From: Bacteroidota bacterium
GTDB lineage: Bacteria; Bacteroidota; Bacteroidia; Flavobacteriales; Flavobacteriaceae
Length of the DNA: 64,000 nt
Direction of reading: 5' to 3'
Assembly: GCA_018829465.1 (NCBI GenBank)
Contig: JAHJTN010000006.1
Span: 124,001-188,000, forward strand
Shown here: in pieces, positions 36,576 through 45,499 of the stretch
How the letters are laid out: each line of letters starts with the position of its first letter
How positions within the stretch are numbered: position 1 is the first letter of the stretch
Program-made: the position numbers and the translations under genes
The notes under the pieces: model-generated
What the model was told of the DNA's origin: nothing
The model's database searches: none
What the model saw: only the letters and a program-made list of their open reading frames with translations

Positions 36576-37256
36576 ATGGGAATGGGATATATGATTCTAA
36601 TTGGCTTTATAATGTTGTTGAGTTGGGGTGTGTCTGCACAACTCAAAAGCAAGTTTAAAAAATATTCAAAAGTACATTTGCAAAACGGTCTTAGCGGTGC
36701 CGAAATTGCCGAAAAAATGTTGGCCGACCACGGTATTCGGAATGTAAAAGTCATTTCAACACCCGGTCAATTGACAGATCATTACAATCCGGTCAACAAA
36801 ACCGTCAACCTGAGCGAAGCGGTGTACAACCAGCGAAATGCCGCAGCCGCAGCAGTTGCTGCTCACGAATGTGGGCATGCCGTTCAACATGCCATTGGAT
36901 ACGAATGGCTGCAATTGCGTTCAAAATTGGTTCCGGTAGTGAGTGTGGCATCCAACTTTGTACAATGGATTTTGCTGGCAGGGATTCTGATGATCAATAC
37001 ATTTCCATCTTTACTGTTGGTGGGTATTGTCATTTTCTCTTTGACTACCCTATTCACGATAGTCACCCTACCCGTTGAGTACGATGCCAGCAATCGGGCC
37101 TTGGCTTGGTTGGAAAACAAACGCATGGTGACGCGCGAGGAGCTTTCCGGCTCTAAAGACGCTTTAAAATGGGCTGCCAGAACCTATGTGGTGGCTGCTA
37201 TCGGATCTATTGCTACACTGCTTTACTACGTGAGCATTTATATGAATCGCCGTTAA
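36576..37256 (+). CDS. Membrane zinc metallopeptidase (Zn_peptidase_2 family)
   Basis: 226 residues from the ATG at 36576 (MGMGYMILIGFIMLLSWG). The active-site motif HECGH in AAHECGHAVQHAIGYE is the HExxH zinc site. Membrane segments lie at the N-terminus, at about 130-175 and near the C-terminus. The conserved VEYDASNRALAWL follows. The family is widespread and its substrates are unknown. A longer in-frame reading upstream overlaps the PepSY gene and looks non-coding. Confidence 0.9.
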   Translation: MGMGYMILIGFIMLLSWGVSAQLKSKFKKYSKVHLQNGLSGAEIAEKMLADHGIRNVKVISTPGQLTDHYNPVNKTVNLSEAVYNQRNAAAAAVAAHECGHAVQHAIGYEWLQLRSKLVPVVSVASNFVQWILLAGILMINTFPSLLLVGIVIFSLTTLFTIVTLPVEYDASNRALAWLENKRMVTREELSGSKDALKWAARTYVVAAIGSIATLLYYVSIYMNRR

Positions 37257-37267
37257 TTTACCTAAAC

Positions 37268-37585
37268 ATGCCTGATATTACAGTAACGGTCAAAGACCGC
37301 GAAGGAAACATCCATGAGTTGTCGGCGCCTACAGATATGGCCATGAACTTGATGGAGCTTTGCAAAGCATACGAATTGCCCGTAGATGGCACTTGTGGCG
37401 GTATGGCCATGTGTGCATCCTGTCAAGTTTACATAGAAATGCAACAGGCGCTGCCTGAAATATCCGATGCCGAAGAAGCCATGCTTGCTGATGCATTTCA
37501 CGTAAAACCAATCAGCCGATTGGGCTGTCAAATTCCCATTTCTCCGGAAATGAACGGTATGTATTTTGAATTGGCTCCGGAATAA
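37268..37585 (+). CDS. 2Fe-2S ferredoxin (adrenodoxin type)
   Basis: 105 residues from the ATG at 37268 (MPDITVTVKDREGNIHEL). Cluster ligands CGGMAMCASC plus a later Cys in SRLGCQI give the C-x5-C-x2-C...C pattern of vertebrate-type ferredoxins. It probably carries electrons for oxygenases or Fe-S assembly; no redox partner gene is adjacent. Confidence 0.92.
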   Translation: MPDITVTVKDREGNIHELSAPTDMAMNLMELCKAYELPVDGTCGGMAMCASCQVYIEMQQALPEISDAEEAMLADAFHVKPISRLGCQIPISPEMNGMYFELAPE

Positions 37586-37641
37586 TTCTTTTTGGTATTG
37601 GTTAAAATTTGGTGTAAGTTGCTAGGCCTTAATACATATTT

Positions 37642-38286
37642 ATGCATTTTTTATCACCTCAACTTGAAGACTACGTAGCCAAACACTCCGAAAAAGAACC
37701 TGAGTTGCTTCGCCAATTGCACAGAGAAACCTTGCTAAAGGTGTTGCAACCCCGTATGATCAGCGGCCATTTTCAAGGCAGGGTTCTAAGTCTAATTTCC
37801 AAACTCATACAGCCTAAAAATATTATAGAAATTGGCACCTATACGGGCTATTCCGCACTTTGTTTGGCAGAGGGTCTTCAGAAGGAAGGCCAACTTCACA
37901 CCATTGACGTGAACCCGGAGTTGGTGGCCTTGCAACAAAAATATTTCAAAGCATCCGGCTACGAACATCAGATTGTGGCACATTTAGGAAATGCCTTAGA
38001 TATCATCCCAAATATAGAGGCTTCATTTGATTTGGCTTTTATAGATGCCGACAAACTCAACTACTCTCGGTACTTTGATGCCATAGTACCAAAGATGCAA
38101 AAAGGGGGCGTTATACTCAGCGATAACGTGTTGTGGAGCGGAAAAGTTTTATTTACGACTGAGCAGAAAACAGATAAGACTACCCAAGCCATTATAGATT
38201 ATAATAAAAAATTGGCCGCTGACCCACGCGTAGAAACTATTCTCTTGCCGATTCGGGATGGATTGACAGTTTGTCGGGTACTTTAA
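37642..38286 (+). CDS. SAM-dependent O-methyltransferase (catechol/caffeoyl-CoA type)
   Basis: 214 residues. SAM-binding motif IIEIGTYTGYSALCLAEGL, then LHTIDVNPELVALQ and DLAFIDADKLNYSRYF with metal-binding Asp, and GGVILSDNVLWSGKV, all hallmarks of the class I Methyltransf_3 family. The natural acceptor is unknown. Its 3' end overlaps the convergent PAP2 gene by 50 bases. Confidence 0.92.
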   Translation: MHFLSPQLEDYVAKHSEKEPELLRQLHRETLLKVLQPRMISGHFQGRVLSLISKLIQPKNIIEIGTYTGYSALCLAEGLQKEGQLHTIDVNPELVALQQKYFKASGYEHQIVAHLGNALDIIPNIEASFDLAFIDADKLNYSRYFDAIVPKMQKGGVILSDNVLWSGKVLFTTEQKTDKTTQAIIDYNKKLAADPRVETILLPIRDGLTVCRVL

Positions 38287-38842
38287 ACAATCTTTTAAGG
38301 GTATTCCGCTGATAGAGTGTATAAAAAACATAAGCGATCAAAACGCCAAATAAAGACCCGATAATTAAATCTGACGGATAGTGAACACCCACATAAATTC
38401 GGCTGTAGGTAAAAAGAAACGGCCAAACCCAAAGCCATTTTACCCACCTAAAATGACCTCTGAGTGTCAATAATAAAAAATAGGTAATCGCGAAAGACGT
38501 GGAGGCATGACCGGAAAAAAAACTGTAATTGGACGGTGTGGTTAAGATTCGAAGCTGATGTATCAGGACTCGGTTGTTGTTGGGGCGAATCCTTGATACA
38601 AATTCCTTGATCAACTCGGTAACAATCAAATCTACGGCGAGTAAAAGCAAAGTATAAACCAATATTTTGAGCGCAACATCTGCATTAAATTTTCTGTACA
38701 CACCCAAAATAATCACAACAAATAGTGGAATCCAACTGACTTCGTTGGTGGTAAAAAGCCAAAAACCATCAAAAGTGGCTGTGCCTAAGTTGTTTAGATA
38801 GGTCAGCCAACGAACATCGAATTCATGGATGCTTTCCCACAT
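38237..38842 (-). CDS. PAP2-family phosphatase (membrane)
   Basis: 201 residues from the ATG at 38842, which shares TGATG with the tatA stop. The tripartite phosphatase signature is present: KEFVSRIRPNNN, FFSGHAS and SRIYVGVHYPSDLI. Five or six membrane segments. Possibly an undecaprenyl-pyrophosphate or phosphatidate phosphatase. Co-transcribed with tatA. Confidence 0.9.
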   Translation of the reverse strand: MWESIHEFDVRWLTYLNNLGTATFDGFWLFTTNEVSWIPLFVVIILGVYRKFNADVALKILVYTLLLLAVDLIVTELIKEFVSRIRPNNNRVLIHQLRILTTPSNYSFFSGHASTSFAITYFLLLTLRGHFRWVKWLWVWPFLFTYSRIYVGVHYPSDLIIGSLFGVLIAYVFYTLYQRNTLKRLFKVPDKLSIHPESARE

Positions 38843-39102
38843 CACAAATTGCGTTTGATAGTACCGCCAATATCTTCTATCTCTTTTTTGGCTTCGCCAA
38901 TTTCTTTGACGATATCCTTGGTGATTTCGTTTTTATCGGCGCTCTTTTGTATCTCGCTTTTGATATCGTTGGTGGCATTTTTAATCTGTGCCATCCCTTT
39001 TCCCAAACCTCTGGCAATTTCCGGAATTTTGTCTGCTCCGAATACCATCAAAACCACAAAAACAATCAGCATAATTTCCGGTCCGCTTATAAACAATAGC
39101 AT
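38842..39102 (-). CDS. tatA: Twin-arginine translocase subunit TatA/TatE family
   Basis: 86 residues. One N-terminal membrane helix (LLFISGPEIMLIVFVVLMVFG), the FG hinge, then the amphipathic helix ADKIPEIARGLGKGM and a charged tail, the classic TatA layout. Forms the pore of the folded-protein exporter with TatC, which is not in the window. Confidence 0.92.
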   Translation of the reverse strand: MLLFISGPEIMLIVFVVLMVFGADKIPEIARGLGKGMAQIKNATNDIKSEIQKSADKNEITKDIVKEIGEAKKEIEDIGGTIKRNL

Positions 39103-39181
39103 GGCAAAGGGTTTGATTTATGTTTTATTATCACTACGAAATTATAAAATTTTTACGGTTTGCGAGGGTGTGACTACAGAA

Positions 39182-40408
39182 TTATTTTTCTTTTATGACA
39201 AAACCGAGTGTTGAAAGGTCTTTCCAAAAATCGGGATAGGATTTTGAAACCACTTCAGCATCTTTTACAATGATTGGCACTTTGATGGCCAAAGGCGCAA
39301 AACTCATCGCCATGCGGTGGTCGTTGTAGGTGTCAATTGAAACGCCTTGTTTGATGCCTTGATGTGGCTTTAGGTGTAAACTTTTGTCGGTGACATGAAT
39401 GGCTGCACCCAACTTTGAAAGTTCGGTCTTCAAGGCTTTCAAGCGGTCTGTTTCTTTAATTTTTAGCGTGTGCAAGCCCGATAAATCACAGCCCAAACCC
39501 AAACCAAAACAGGTGACAACAATGGTTTGTGCAATATCGGGTGCGTGGACCAAATCGGCAGAAAAAATTCTTTTTTTGGTTTCTTCCTTCTTGTGAATCG
39601 TCAGCGTATTTTGCGCAAAGGTGGAATGCACTCCAAAAAAGGTGTATAAGGCTTGCAAAACGCTGTCGCCTTGCAAACTGTCTTTTTTATAGGCGGAAAT
39701 TTGAATCTTCGAACCTACCTCTGCCAAGGCAGCAATACTGTAAAAATACGAAGCCGAACTCCAATCAGACTCTACGGTAAGGGTTTGTGGCTGCACGTTT
39801 GCTTCGGGCATCACGCGAATACTGTTTCCTTGAAAGTGTGCCTCAATGCCTAGTTGATGCAACAACTGCAACGTCATATTGATATAAGGTACAGAGGTGA
39901 TTTGTCCTTCCAATTCCATCTGAATACCGTTTTCGAACTGTGGGGCGTTTAAAAGCAAGGCCGAAATGTACTGGCTGCTGACATCTGCTTGCATTTTTAC
40001 ATAATTTCGGTGGAGTGTCTTTCCTTTTATTTTTAGAGGCGGAAAACCTTCTTCGCCTAAATAAGAAATGTCTGCATCGAGTTGCCTGAGTGCGTCCACC
40101 AAAATCTTGATGGGTCTTTCTGTCATTCTTTTAGATCCGGTCAGGGTGATTTCTCTGCCGGGTTGTGAAGCAAAAAAAGCAGTCAGGAATCGCATGGCCG
40201 TTCCGGCGTGATGCACATCTACCAAACCTGATTCAACCAGCAAACCTTTTTGCATAGCGGTAGCATCGTCAGCGTTGGATGTGTTTTGAATGCGCAAATT
40301 CGGATACAAGGCAGCCAACAACAACAAGCGGTTGGTTTCGCTTTTGGAGCCGGTGATTTGCAAGTTCGCATCAAAAACACGCGGTGCGCTCGAAAGATAA
40401 ATGTCCAT
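39182..40408 (-). CDS. aroA: 3-phosphoshikimate 1-carboxyvinyltransferase (EPSP synthase)
   Basis: Sixth step of the shikimate pathway. 408 residues, somewhat shorter than the about 430 of Escherichia coli. SKSETNRLLLLAAL, AGTAMRFLTAFFA, KESDR-like KETDRLKALKTELSKLG and YNDHRMAMSFAPLA are the conserved substrate-binding motifs. Lies between peroxiredoxin and tatA on the same strand with gaps of about 80 bases. Confidence 0.95.
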   Translation of the reverse strand: MDIYLSSAPRVFDANLQITGSKSETNRLLLLAALYPNLRIQNTSNADDATAMQKGLLVESGLVDVHHAGTAMRFLTAFFASQPGREITLTGSKRMTERPIKILVDALRQLDADISYLGEEGFPPLKIKGKTLHRNYVKMQADVSSQYISALLLNAPQFENGIQMELEGQITSVPYINMTLQLLHQLGIEAHFQGNSIRVMPEANVQPQTLTVESDWSSASYFYSIAALAEVGSKIQISAYKKDSLQGDSVLQALYTFFGVHSTFAQNTLTIHKKEETKKRIFSADLVHAPDIAQTIVVTCFGLGLGCDLSGLHTLKIKETDRLKALKTELSKLGAAIHVTDKSLHLKPHQGIKQGVSIDTYNDHRMAMSFAPLAIKVPIIVKDAEVVSKSYPDFWKDLSTLGFVIKEK

Positions 40409-40490
40409 ACTTTTTCTTTGGACACAAACTTACGAAATAGCACCCATTTCAGATTTTATTATTTCCCAAAAAACATCCCAAAAAAAGGAA

Positions 40491-41126
40491 TTATTTTTTA
40501 GGTGCTTGTGTATATCTCAGATAAGGTTTTACGGTTTTGAAGCCCGGGAAGCGTTTTTCGGCTTCTTCATTGCTGACAGCGGGTGCAATGACCACGTCTT
40601 CGCCTTCATTCCAGTTGGCCGGAGTCGCCAATTGTTGATAGGCGGTGAGCTGTAAACTGTCTATAACGCGTAGCAATTCGTAGAAATTGCGTCCGGTAGA
40701 TGCGGGATAGGTCAGTATCAATTTAATTTTTTTGTCCGGACCGATGATAAAAACCGATCGAACCGTCAGTTTATCAGACGCATTGGGGTGAATCATATCG
40801 TAAAGCGAAGACACTTTTTTGTCTGCATCGGCTATAATGGGAAAGTTGACCGTTGTCTGCTGGGTTTCTTCTATATCTTTTACCCATTCGTGGTGAGAAT
40901 CGATAGGGTCAACACTCAAGGCGATGACTTTTACATTTCGCTTGTCGAATTCGGCTTTAAACTTGGCAACGGTTCCCAATTCGGTAGTGCAAACCGGTGT
41001 AAAATCAGCAGGATGCGAAAACAGGACGCCCCAAGAATCGCCTAACCATTGGTGAAAATGGATGCTTCCGGAGGTGGTGACAGCTGTGAAATCGGGCGCG
41101 ATGTCACCTAATCTTAGTTGTGACAT
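40491..41126 (-). CDS. Peroxiredoxin, 1-Cys (Prx6) type
   Basis: Reduces peroxides. 211 residues. Peroxidatic Cys in HPADFTPVCTTELG (near residue 46), then ALSVDPIDSHHEWVKDIEE and TYPASTGRNFYELLRVIDSL, a C-terminal extension diagnostic of the Prx6 subfamily. Lies 47 bases after the Rrf2 regulator on the same strand, so it may be under its redox control. Confidence 0.94.
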   Translation of the reverse strand: MSQLRLGDIAPDFTAVTTSGSIHFHQWLGDSWGVLFSHPADFTPVCTTELGTVAKFKAEFDKRNVKVIALSVDPIDSHHEWVKDIEETQQTTVNFPIIADADKKVSSLYDMIHPNASDKLTVRSVFIIGPDKKIKLILTYPASTGRNFYELLRVIDSLQLTAYQQLATPANWNEGEDVVIAPAVSNEEAEKRFPGFKTVKPYLRYTQAPKK

Positions 41127-41173
41127 AAGTTTTAGATTTTAAAATTAGAGTGTTTGGTAAAGATAAAAAAATC

Positions 41174-41584
41174 TTAGGAGAGAAAAGAAGCAATTGTCGT
41201 ATTTGTCATCACAATTCGTGTTTGTTCACGAATTTTAACAAATTCTCGCTTGACTTTACAAGTGGCTTCATCTTCGCAATCGTCACATTTTTCATAGCGA
41301 AGCAAGGACACGCAAGGCACCAAGGCAATGTTACCGTCGAAAAGTCTGTACACGTCTGCAACGGTCACTTCTGATGGGTGTTTTTTGAGATAATAGCCAC
41401 CGCCGTAACCTTGTTTGCTACCCAAATAGCCGGCGTGTTTTAGTTCCAATAATATTTGTTCGAGAAATTTCTTGGGGATATTTTGGGACTTACTAATGTC
41501 TGCCGTAAACATATTTCCTTGCTCATAATGCTCGCCGAGCGCTATGAGTGCCTTGATGGCGTACTTGCATTTTTTAGACATCAT
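41174..41584 (-). CDS. Rrf2-family transcriptional regulator
   Basis: 136 residues from the ATG at 41584 (MMSKKCKYAIKALIALG). N-terminal winged helix with KFLEQILLELKHAGYLGSKQGYGGGYYL, the Rrf2 signature, then a Cys set (CVSLLRYEKCDDCEDEATC) that could hold an Fe-S cluster as in IscR or NsrR. Probable sensor of iron-sulfur or redox state; the peroxiredoxin gene downstream is the natural candidate target. Confidence 0.9.
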   Translation of the reverse strand: MMSKKCKYAIKALIALGEHYEQGNMFTADISKSQNIPKKFLEQILLELKHAGYLGSKQGYGGGYYLKKHPSEVTVADVYRLFDGNIALVPCVSLLRYEKCDDCEDEATCKVKREFVKIREQTRIVMTNTTIASFLS

Positions 41585-41613
41585 AATACACAAATGTAAT
41601 AAAATTATTGCAT

Positions 41614-41643
41614 AAAAAAAGCCGCCTTTTTGAGGCAGCTTTT
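41614..41643 (-). terminator. Intrinsic terminator after RNase G gene
   Basis: Read on the minus strand, AAAAGCTGCC and GGCGGCTTTT pair (one G-U) around CTCAAAAA-like loop bases, ending in T7. Sits 3 bases after the rng stop. Confidence 0.85.
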
Positions 41644-41645
41644 AG

Positions 41646-43184
41646 TTACTGAATGTTGTTTCCGTCTTGATCTTGAAAACGGTATTCTAAATACGTGTAA
41701 GCATCTCTGGGTATTACTTTTATCCATTTTTTGTGTTCCAAAAACCATTTGGCTCGGGGAGATGGAAACCCCTTAGTCAGGTAGGCCACGATAAACGGAT
41801 GTGCCGTTAATGTGACTTTCTTGTTGGTTTTGAGTAATTTTTCGAGTTGATCGGTGATTTTGTCTATCAATACGATGGGAGGTTCGACCAATCCGTTTTG
41901 ATTGGGTGTTTCTTCCAGGGTTTCGATATTCATTTCCGGCCGGACTCTTTGTCTTGTAATTTGAATCAATCCAAACTTGCTAGGTGGCAAAATTTTGTGC
42001 TTGGCCTTGTCATCTTTCATTTCCTCTCGGAGTTGGTCAAAGAGTATTTTTCGATGCTCGGCTTTGCCCATATCGATAAAATCGATTACGATAATGCCTC
42101 CCATATCGCGCAACCGGAGTTGGCGTGCAATTTCGGTAGCGGCTATCATGTTTACTTCTAAGGCGGTGTCTTCCTGGCTTTTAGCCTTGTTGGATCGGTT
42201 TCCGCTGTTGACGTCGATGACGTGAAGTGCTTCGGTGTGTTCGATAACCAGATAAGCACCTTTGCTCATGGAAACCGTCTTGCCAAACGAAGTTTTGATT
42301 TGTCGTTCGACACCGAAGTGTTCAAATATGGGTTGTTGGTTGGACTGATACAATTTTACAATGGATTTTTTTTGTGGGGCAATTTGTCCCACATAATCTT
42401 TAATTTCGTCAAACAACGCTACGTCATCTACAAAAATTCCCGAAAACGAATCGTCAAATAAATCCCTAAGGATAGATGAAGAACGGTTCATTTCGCTGAG
42501 GACTTTGGAGGGCTGCGGCGCGTTTCTGATTTTTTTACACATGGCTACCCAGCGATTGAGTAGCATTTTCATGTCTTGTTCGAGCTCTGATGTTTTTTTA
42601 CCTTCGGCAACCGTTCTGATGATTACTCCAAAGCCCTGAGGCTTAAGCGCAGAAATCAATTTTTTTAAACGACTTTTTTCGGCTTTTTCCACAATTTTCT
42701 GGGACACCGATATTCGGTCTGAGAAAGGCACCAAAACAATGAATCTACCGGCCAGCGAAAGTTCGGAACTTATTCGTGGCCCTTTGGTAGAGATGGGCTC
42801 TTTGACAATCTGAACCAGCAGTGACTGATTGGGATGCAACACGTCTGTGATGGCTCCGTTTTTGTCTATTTCCGGTTCAAACTCGAAGTTTTTAAAAGTA
42901 AAATCTCTCAGTTTTCCTGTGCTTACACGTTTTACGAACTTAATCAAAGTAAGGATTTTCGGTCCCAAATCGTGATAGTGCAAAAAAGCATCTTTCTCGT
43001 AGCCTACGTTGACGAAGGCAGCATTGAGCCCGGATACAGGTTTGCGGATTTTGGCCAACATAATGTCGCCTACCGAAAACTTGTTGTCATCCGATTCTTT
43101 GTATAACTCCGTTAGTTTTCCATCTTTTAACAAGGCAAAATCAACTTCAGAGGAACCTGTTCGAATAATTAACTCTTTGTTCAC
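41646..43184 (-). CDS. rng: Ribonuclease G (Rne/Rng family)
   Basis: 512 residues. S1-like N-terminal domain with GDIMLAKIRKPVSGLNAAFVNVG and catalytic-domain motifs VIDVNSGNRS and GGIIVIDFIDM, in which the two Asp bind Mg2+. GPRISSELSLAGRF is a family core sequence. The long RNase E scaffold tail is absent, so RNase G type. Involved in rRNA maturation and mRNA turnover. Co-directional with HU and the basic protein. Confidence 0.94.
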   Translation of the reverse strand: MNKELIIRTGSSEVDFALLKDGKLTELYKESDDNKFSVGDIMLAKIRKPVSGLNAAFVNVGYEKDAFLHYHDLGPKILTLIKFVKRVSTGKLRDFTFKNFEFEPEIDKNGAITDVLHPNQSLLVQIVKEPISTKGPRISSELSLAGRFIVLVPFSDRISVSQKIVEKAEKSRLKKLISALKPQGFGVIIRTVAEGKKTSELEQDMKMLLNRWVAMCKKIRNAPQPSKVLSEMNRSSSILRDLFDDSFSGIFVDDVALFDEIKDYVGQIAPQKKSIVKLYQSNQQPIFEHFGVERQIKTSFGKTVSMSKGAYLVIEHTEALHVIDVNSGNRSNKAKSQEDTALEVNMIAATEIARQLRLRDMGGIIVIDFIDMGKAEHRKILFDQLREEMKDDKAKHKILPPSKFGLIQITRQRVRPEMNIETLEETPNQNGLVEPPIVLIDKITDQLEKLLKTNKKVTLTAHPFIVAYLTKGFPSPRAKWFLEHKKWIKVIPRDAYTYLEYRFQDQDGNNIQ

Positions 43185-43322
43185 TCTAAAATAATTTTAC
43201 ATCTATACAATTTCTTATACAGATGGATTAAACAAAATTTTACACAGGATTTTTACCTGTTGAGCGTGAATGTTTTGGCATTCATACTCATTTTCAAAGA
43301 ACGTTTTAATGTTTTAAAAAAC

Positions 43323-43351
43323 AAGAAAAAGTAGCGGGGCTACTTTTTCTT
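43323..43351 (-). terminator. Terminator-like hairpin across the stop of the 30-residue gene
   Basis: Perfect 13-pair inverted repeat AAGAAAAAGTAGC / GCTACTTTTTCTT with a 3-base loop. The minus-strand TAG stop (43340-43342) and last Lys codons lie inside the stem, and T-rich sequence follows. Confidence 0.75.
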
Positions 43352-43432
43352 TTTGTGACGGTTAGCTCTGCTGCGCTTTTTACGCTTATGCGTTGCTACC
43401 TTATGTCTCTTTCTTTTTTTACCACTTGGCAT
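43340..43432 (-). CDS. 30-residue highly basic protein, ribosomal-protein-like
   Basis: Reads MPSGKKRKRHKVATHKRKKR then SRANRHKKKK. Seventeen Lys/Arg and four His in 30 residues suggest rRNA binding. Near-identical short peptides are, to my recollection, annotated as hypothetical in many Bacteroidota genomes at this position between HU and RNase G, which argues for a real gene; I have not confirmed this. It might be a phylum-specific ribosomal protein, but that is inference. Confidence 0.72.
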   Translation of the reverse strand: MPSGKKRKRHKVATHKRKKRSRANRHKKKK

Positions 43433-43468
43433 TGTTACGAAGTTATGAGGAGTTTATAAATCTATTAA

Positions 43469-43759
43469 TTATTTTACAGCCACATTGGCTTTTACGCCTT
43501 CAACAAAAATTTTGGCAGGCTTAAAAGATGGGATGTTGTGTGCCGGAATTTTTACAGTTGTGTTTTTAGAAATATTTCTCCCTAATTTTTCAGCTCTGGT
43601 TTTGATGATAAAACTTCCGAAACCTCTCAAGTACACATTGTTTCCTTCTTCCAAAGATACTTTAACTTCTTCCATGAAGGATTCTACTGTCGCTTGTACA
43701 TCATTTTTCTCGAGGCCAAGCTTTTCGGAAATTTTCGCAACGATATCTGCTTTTGTCAT
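43469..43759 (-). CDS. HU-family DNA-binding protein
   Basis: Nucleoid protein that bends DNA. 96 residues. MTKADIVAKISEKLGLEKNDV and the beta-arm signature GFGSFIIKTRAEKLGRNISKNT (arms broken here only by length limits) identify it. Lies 36 bases upstream of the basic-protein gene, on the same strand. Confidence 0.95.
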   Translation of the reverse strand: MTKADIVAKISEKLGLEKNDVQATVESFMEEVKVSLEEGNNVYLRGFGSFIIKTRAEKLGRNISKNTTVKIPAHNIPSFKPAKIFVEGVKANVAVK

Positions 43760-43801
43760 TTCTTATAAATATTTAATTGTGTTATTTAAAATTTTGGCTT
43801 G

Positions 43802-43809
43802 CAAATATA
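43802..43809 (-). promoter_or_regulatory. -7 element (TATATTTG) for the HU gene
   Basis: On the minus strand, TAnnTTTG match 42 bases before the HU ATG. Confidence 0.5.
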
Positions 43810-43937
43810 TGATAATAAATAAGAAATAGAAAAATGTTAATCACTAAATTCTAATCATTTAGCTTTTAACACAATTCTAACCCGCCTAACGCAACATATC
43901 AGATGCGATTGTCTTCAGTAGATCGTTCTAAAGTTTG

Positions 43938-43945
43938 TACTTTTG
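43938..43945 (+). promoter_or_regulatory. -7 element (TACTTTTG) for mutY
   Basis: Matches TAnnTTTG and lies only 8 bases before the ATG at 43954, excluding the in-frame ATG at 43903 and implying a very short or absent 5' leader. Confidence 0.5.
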
Positions 43946-43953
43946 CCAGCCCT

Positions 43954-44994
43954 ATGCAAAGCTTTTTTACAGATCATATTATTGAGTGGTATCAAATCTA
44001 CAAGCGCAGTTTGCCTTGGCGCGACACTCAAAATCCTTATCTTGTATGGCTGTCGGAAATCATGCTCCAGCAAACAAGAGTGGCGCAAGGACTGCCCTAC
44101 TATGAAAAATTTTGCAGACACTACCCTACGGTTTTTGATTTGGCACACGCATCAGAACAGCAAGTGCTAAAAGACTGGCAAGGTTTGGGTTACTATTCAA
44201 GGGCACGAAATTTACACCAAGCTGCCAAGCAAGTCGTTTCAAACTTTAATGGTGTTTTTCCTCAAACTTTTACAGATTTAAAAAAATTAAAAGGAGTTGG
44301 CGACTATACGGCTGCGGCCATTGCCTCGTTTTGCTTTGATGAGCCTGTAGCTGTGCTAGACGGCAATGTTTACAGGGTTTTGTCGAGGTATTTTGGCATT
44401 CAGACACCGGTTAACAGCACCATTGCCAAAAAAGAGTTTAACACCCTCGCACAAAAGCTCATTCCTAAAGATCAACCGGGCATTTTCAACCAAGCCATTA
44501 TGGAGTTTGGTGCCTTGCAATGTAAACCCAAAAATCCCAATTGTAGCCTTTGTCCGATTGCTGTTCATTGTACCGCTTTAAAACATGGGCAAGTGGGGCA
44601 ACTCCCCATCAAACTCAAAAAGAAAAAAGAAAAACTCCGTTTTTTTAACTATCTTATTTATATAGACAAAGACCAAAAAATAGTGATGAAGAAACGAGAG
44701 CAACATGATATTTGGAAACACTTGTATGATTTTCCGCTCATCGAATCGGGTGACGCCCTGTCTCGGTCAAGCATAGAACAACATCCTTCCTTGCCTTTTT
44801 TTGATGCCGCAAGGGTTGAACTCTTCAACAAAGTACCAAAAATTCACAAGTTGACCCATCAGCATTTGCACATTCACTACTGGCTTATATATATGGATAA
44901 AATAGTCGAAAACGCACTATCTTTGGACCAAATAAAACTGTTGCCCAAACCCGTTGTGGTTGAAAATTTTTTCGACGCTTTCCGTTTTTCGTAA
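43954..44994 (+). CDS. mutY: A/G-specific adenine glycosylase
   Basis: Removes adenine opposite 8-oxoguanine. 346 residues from the ATG at 43954 (MQSFFTDHIIEWYQIYKRSL). SEIMLQQTRV carries the catalytic Glu, the helix-hairpin-helix is LKGVGDYTAAAIASF, the catalytic Asp is in VLDGNVYRV, and the 4Fe-4S ligands follow in CKPKNPNCSLCPIAVHC. The C-terminal Nudix-like domain (about 225-346) recognises 8-oxoG. First of the mutY-ssb-gldE-gldD set known from Flavobacterium. Confidence 0.95.
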   Translation: MQSFFTDHIIEWYQIYKRSLPWRDTQNPYLVWLSEIMLQQTRVAQGLPYYEKFCRHYPTVFDLAHASEQQVLKDWQGLGYYSRARNLHQAAKQVVSNFNGVFPQTFTDLKKLKGVGDYTAAAIASFCFDEPVAVLDGNVYRVLSRYFGIQTPVNSTIAKKEFNTLAQKLIPKDQPGIFNQAIMEFGALQCKPKNPNCSLCPIAVHCTALKHGQVGQLPIKLKKKKEKLRFFNYLIYIDKDQKIVMKKREQHDIWKHLYDFPLIESGDALSRSSIEQHPSLPFFDAARVELFNKVPKIHKLTHQHLHIHYWLIYMDKIVENALSLDQIKLLPKPVVVENFFDAFRFS

Positions 44995-45003
44995 TTCTTT
45001 TTA

Positions 45004-45011
45004 TAAATTTG
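45004..45011 (+). promoter_or_regulatory. -7 element (TAAATTTG) for ssb
   Basis: Matches TAnnTTTG, 15 bases before the ATG at 45027. It overlaps the TTG at 45009, an alternative start that is therefore unlikely. Confidence 0.5.
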
Positions 45012-45026
45012 AGAAAACAAACTGTT

Positions 45027-45479
45027 ATGAGTGGTACCTTAAACAAAGTTATGTTGATTGGCCGGCTTGGCGACGAAGTAAAAATGCATTATTTCGACGA
45101 TGCCAACTGCGTTGGGCGTTTTCCCTTGGCAACCGATGAATCTTACACCAATAAGGAAGGCGATCGCATTACCAACACAGATTGGCACAACATAGTGGTG
45201 CGCAACAAAGCGGCTGAAATTTGTAGTAAATATTTGACTAAAGGCGATTTGATTTATGTAGAAGGCCGGCTGAAAAACCGTCAATGGAAAGGCGAAGACG
45301 GGCAAACCCGCTACAGTACCGAAATCCACGTAAATGATTTCACTTTTTTGAGCAATAAAAAAGAAGACAACAAAACCGCTGAAACGCCCAAGCCCAAAAT
45401 TGACAATCAAACCGCTCCGGCTACACCATCCAATACAAATCTGCCATCGGCAGAACAAGAAGATGATTTGCCCTTCTAA
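45027..45479 (+). CDS. ssb: Single-stranded DNA-binding protein
   Basis: 150 residues from the ATG at 45027 (MSGTLNKVMLIGRLGDEVKM). OB fold with DWHNIVVRNKAAEICSKYL and VEGRLKNRQWKGEDGQTRY, then a Pro/Thr-rich linker and the acidic C-terminal tip EDDLPF that recruits repair and replication partners. Followed 20 bases later by gldE. Confidence 0.95.
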   Translation: MSGTLNKVMLIGRLGDEVKMHYFDDANCVGRFPLATDESYTNKEGDRITNTDWHNIVVRNKAAEICSKYLTKGDLIYVEGRLKNRQWKGEDGQTRYSTEIHVNDFTFLSNKKEDNKTAETPKPKIDNQTAPATPSNTNLPSAEQEDDLPF

Positions 45480-45499
45480 GTTTAACCAATCCCACGACT

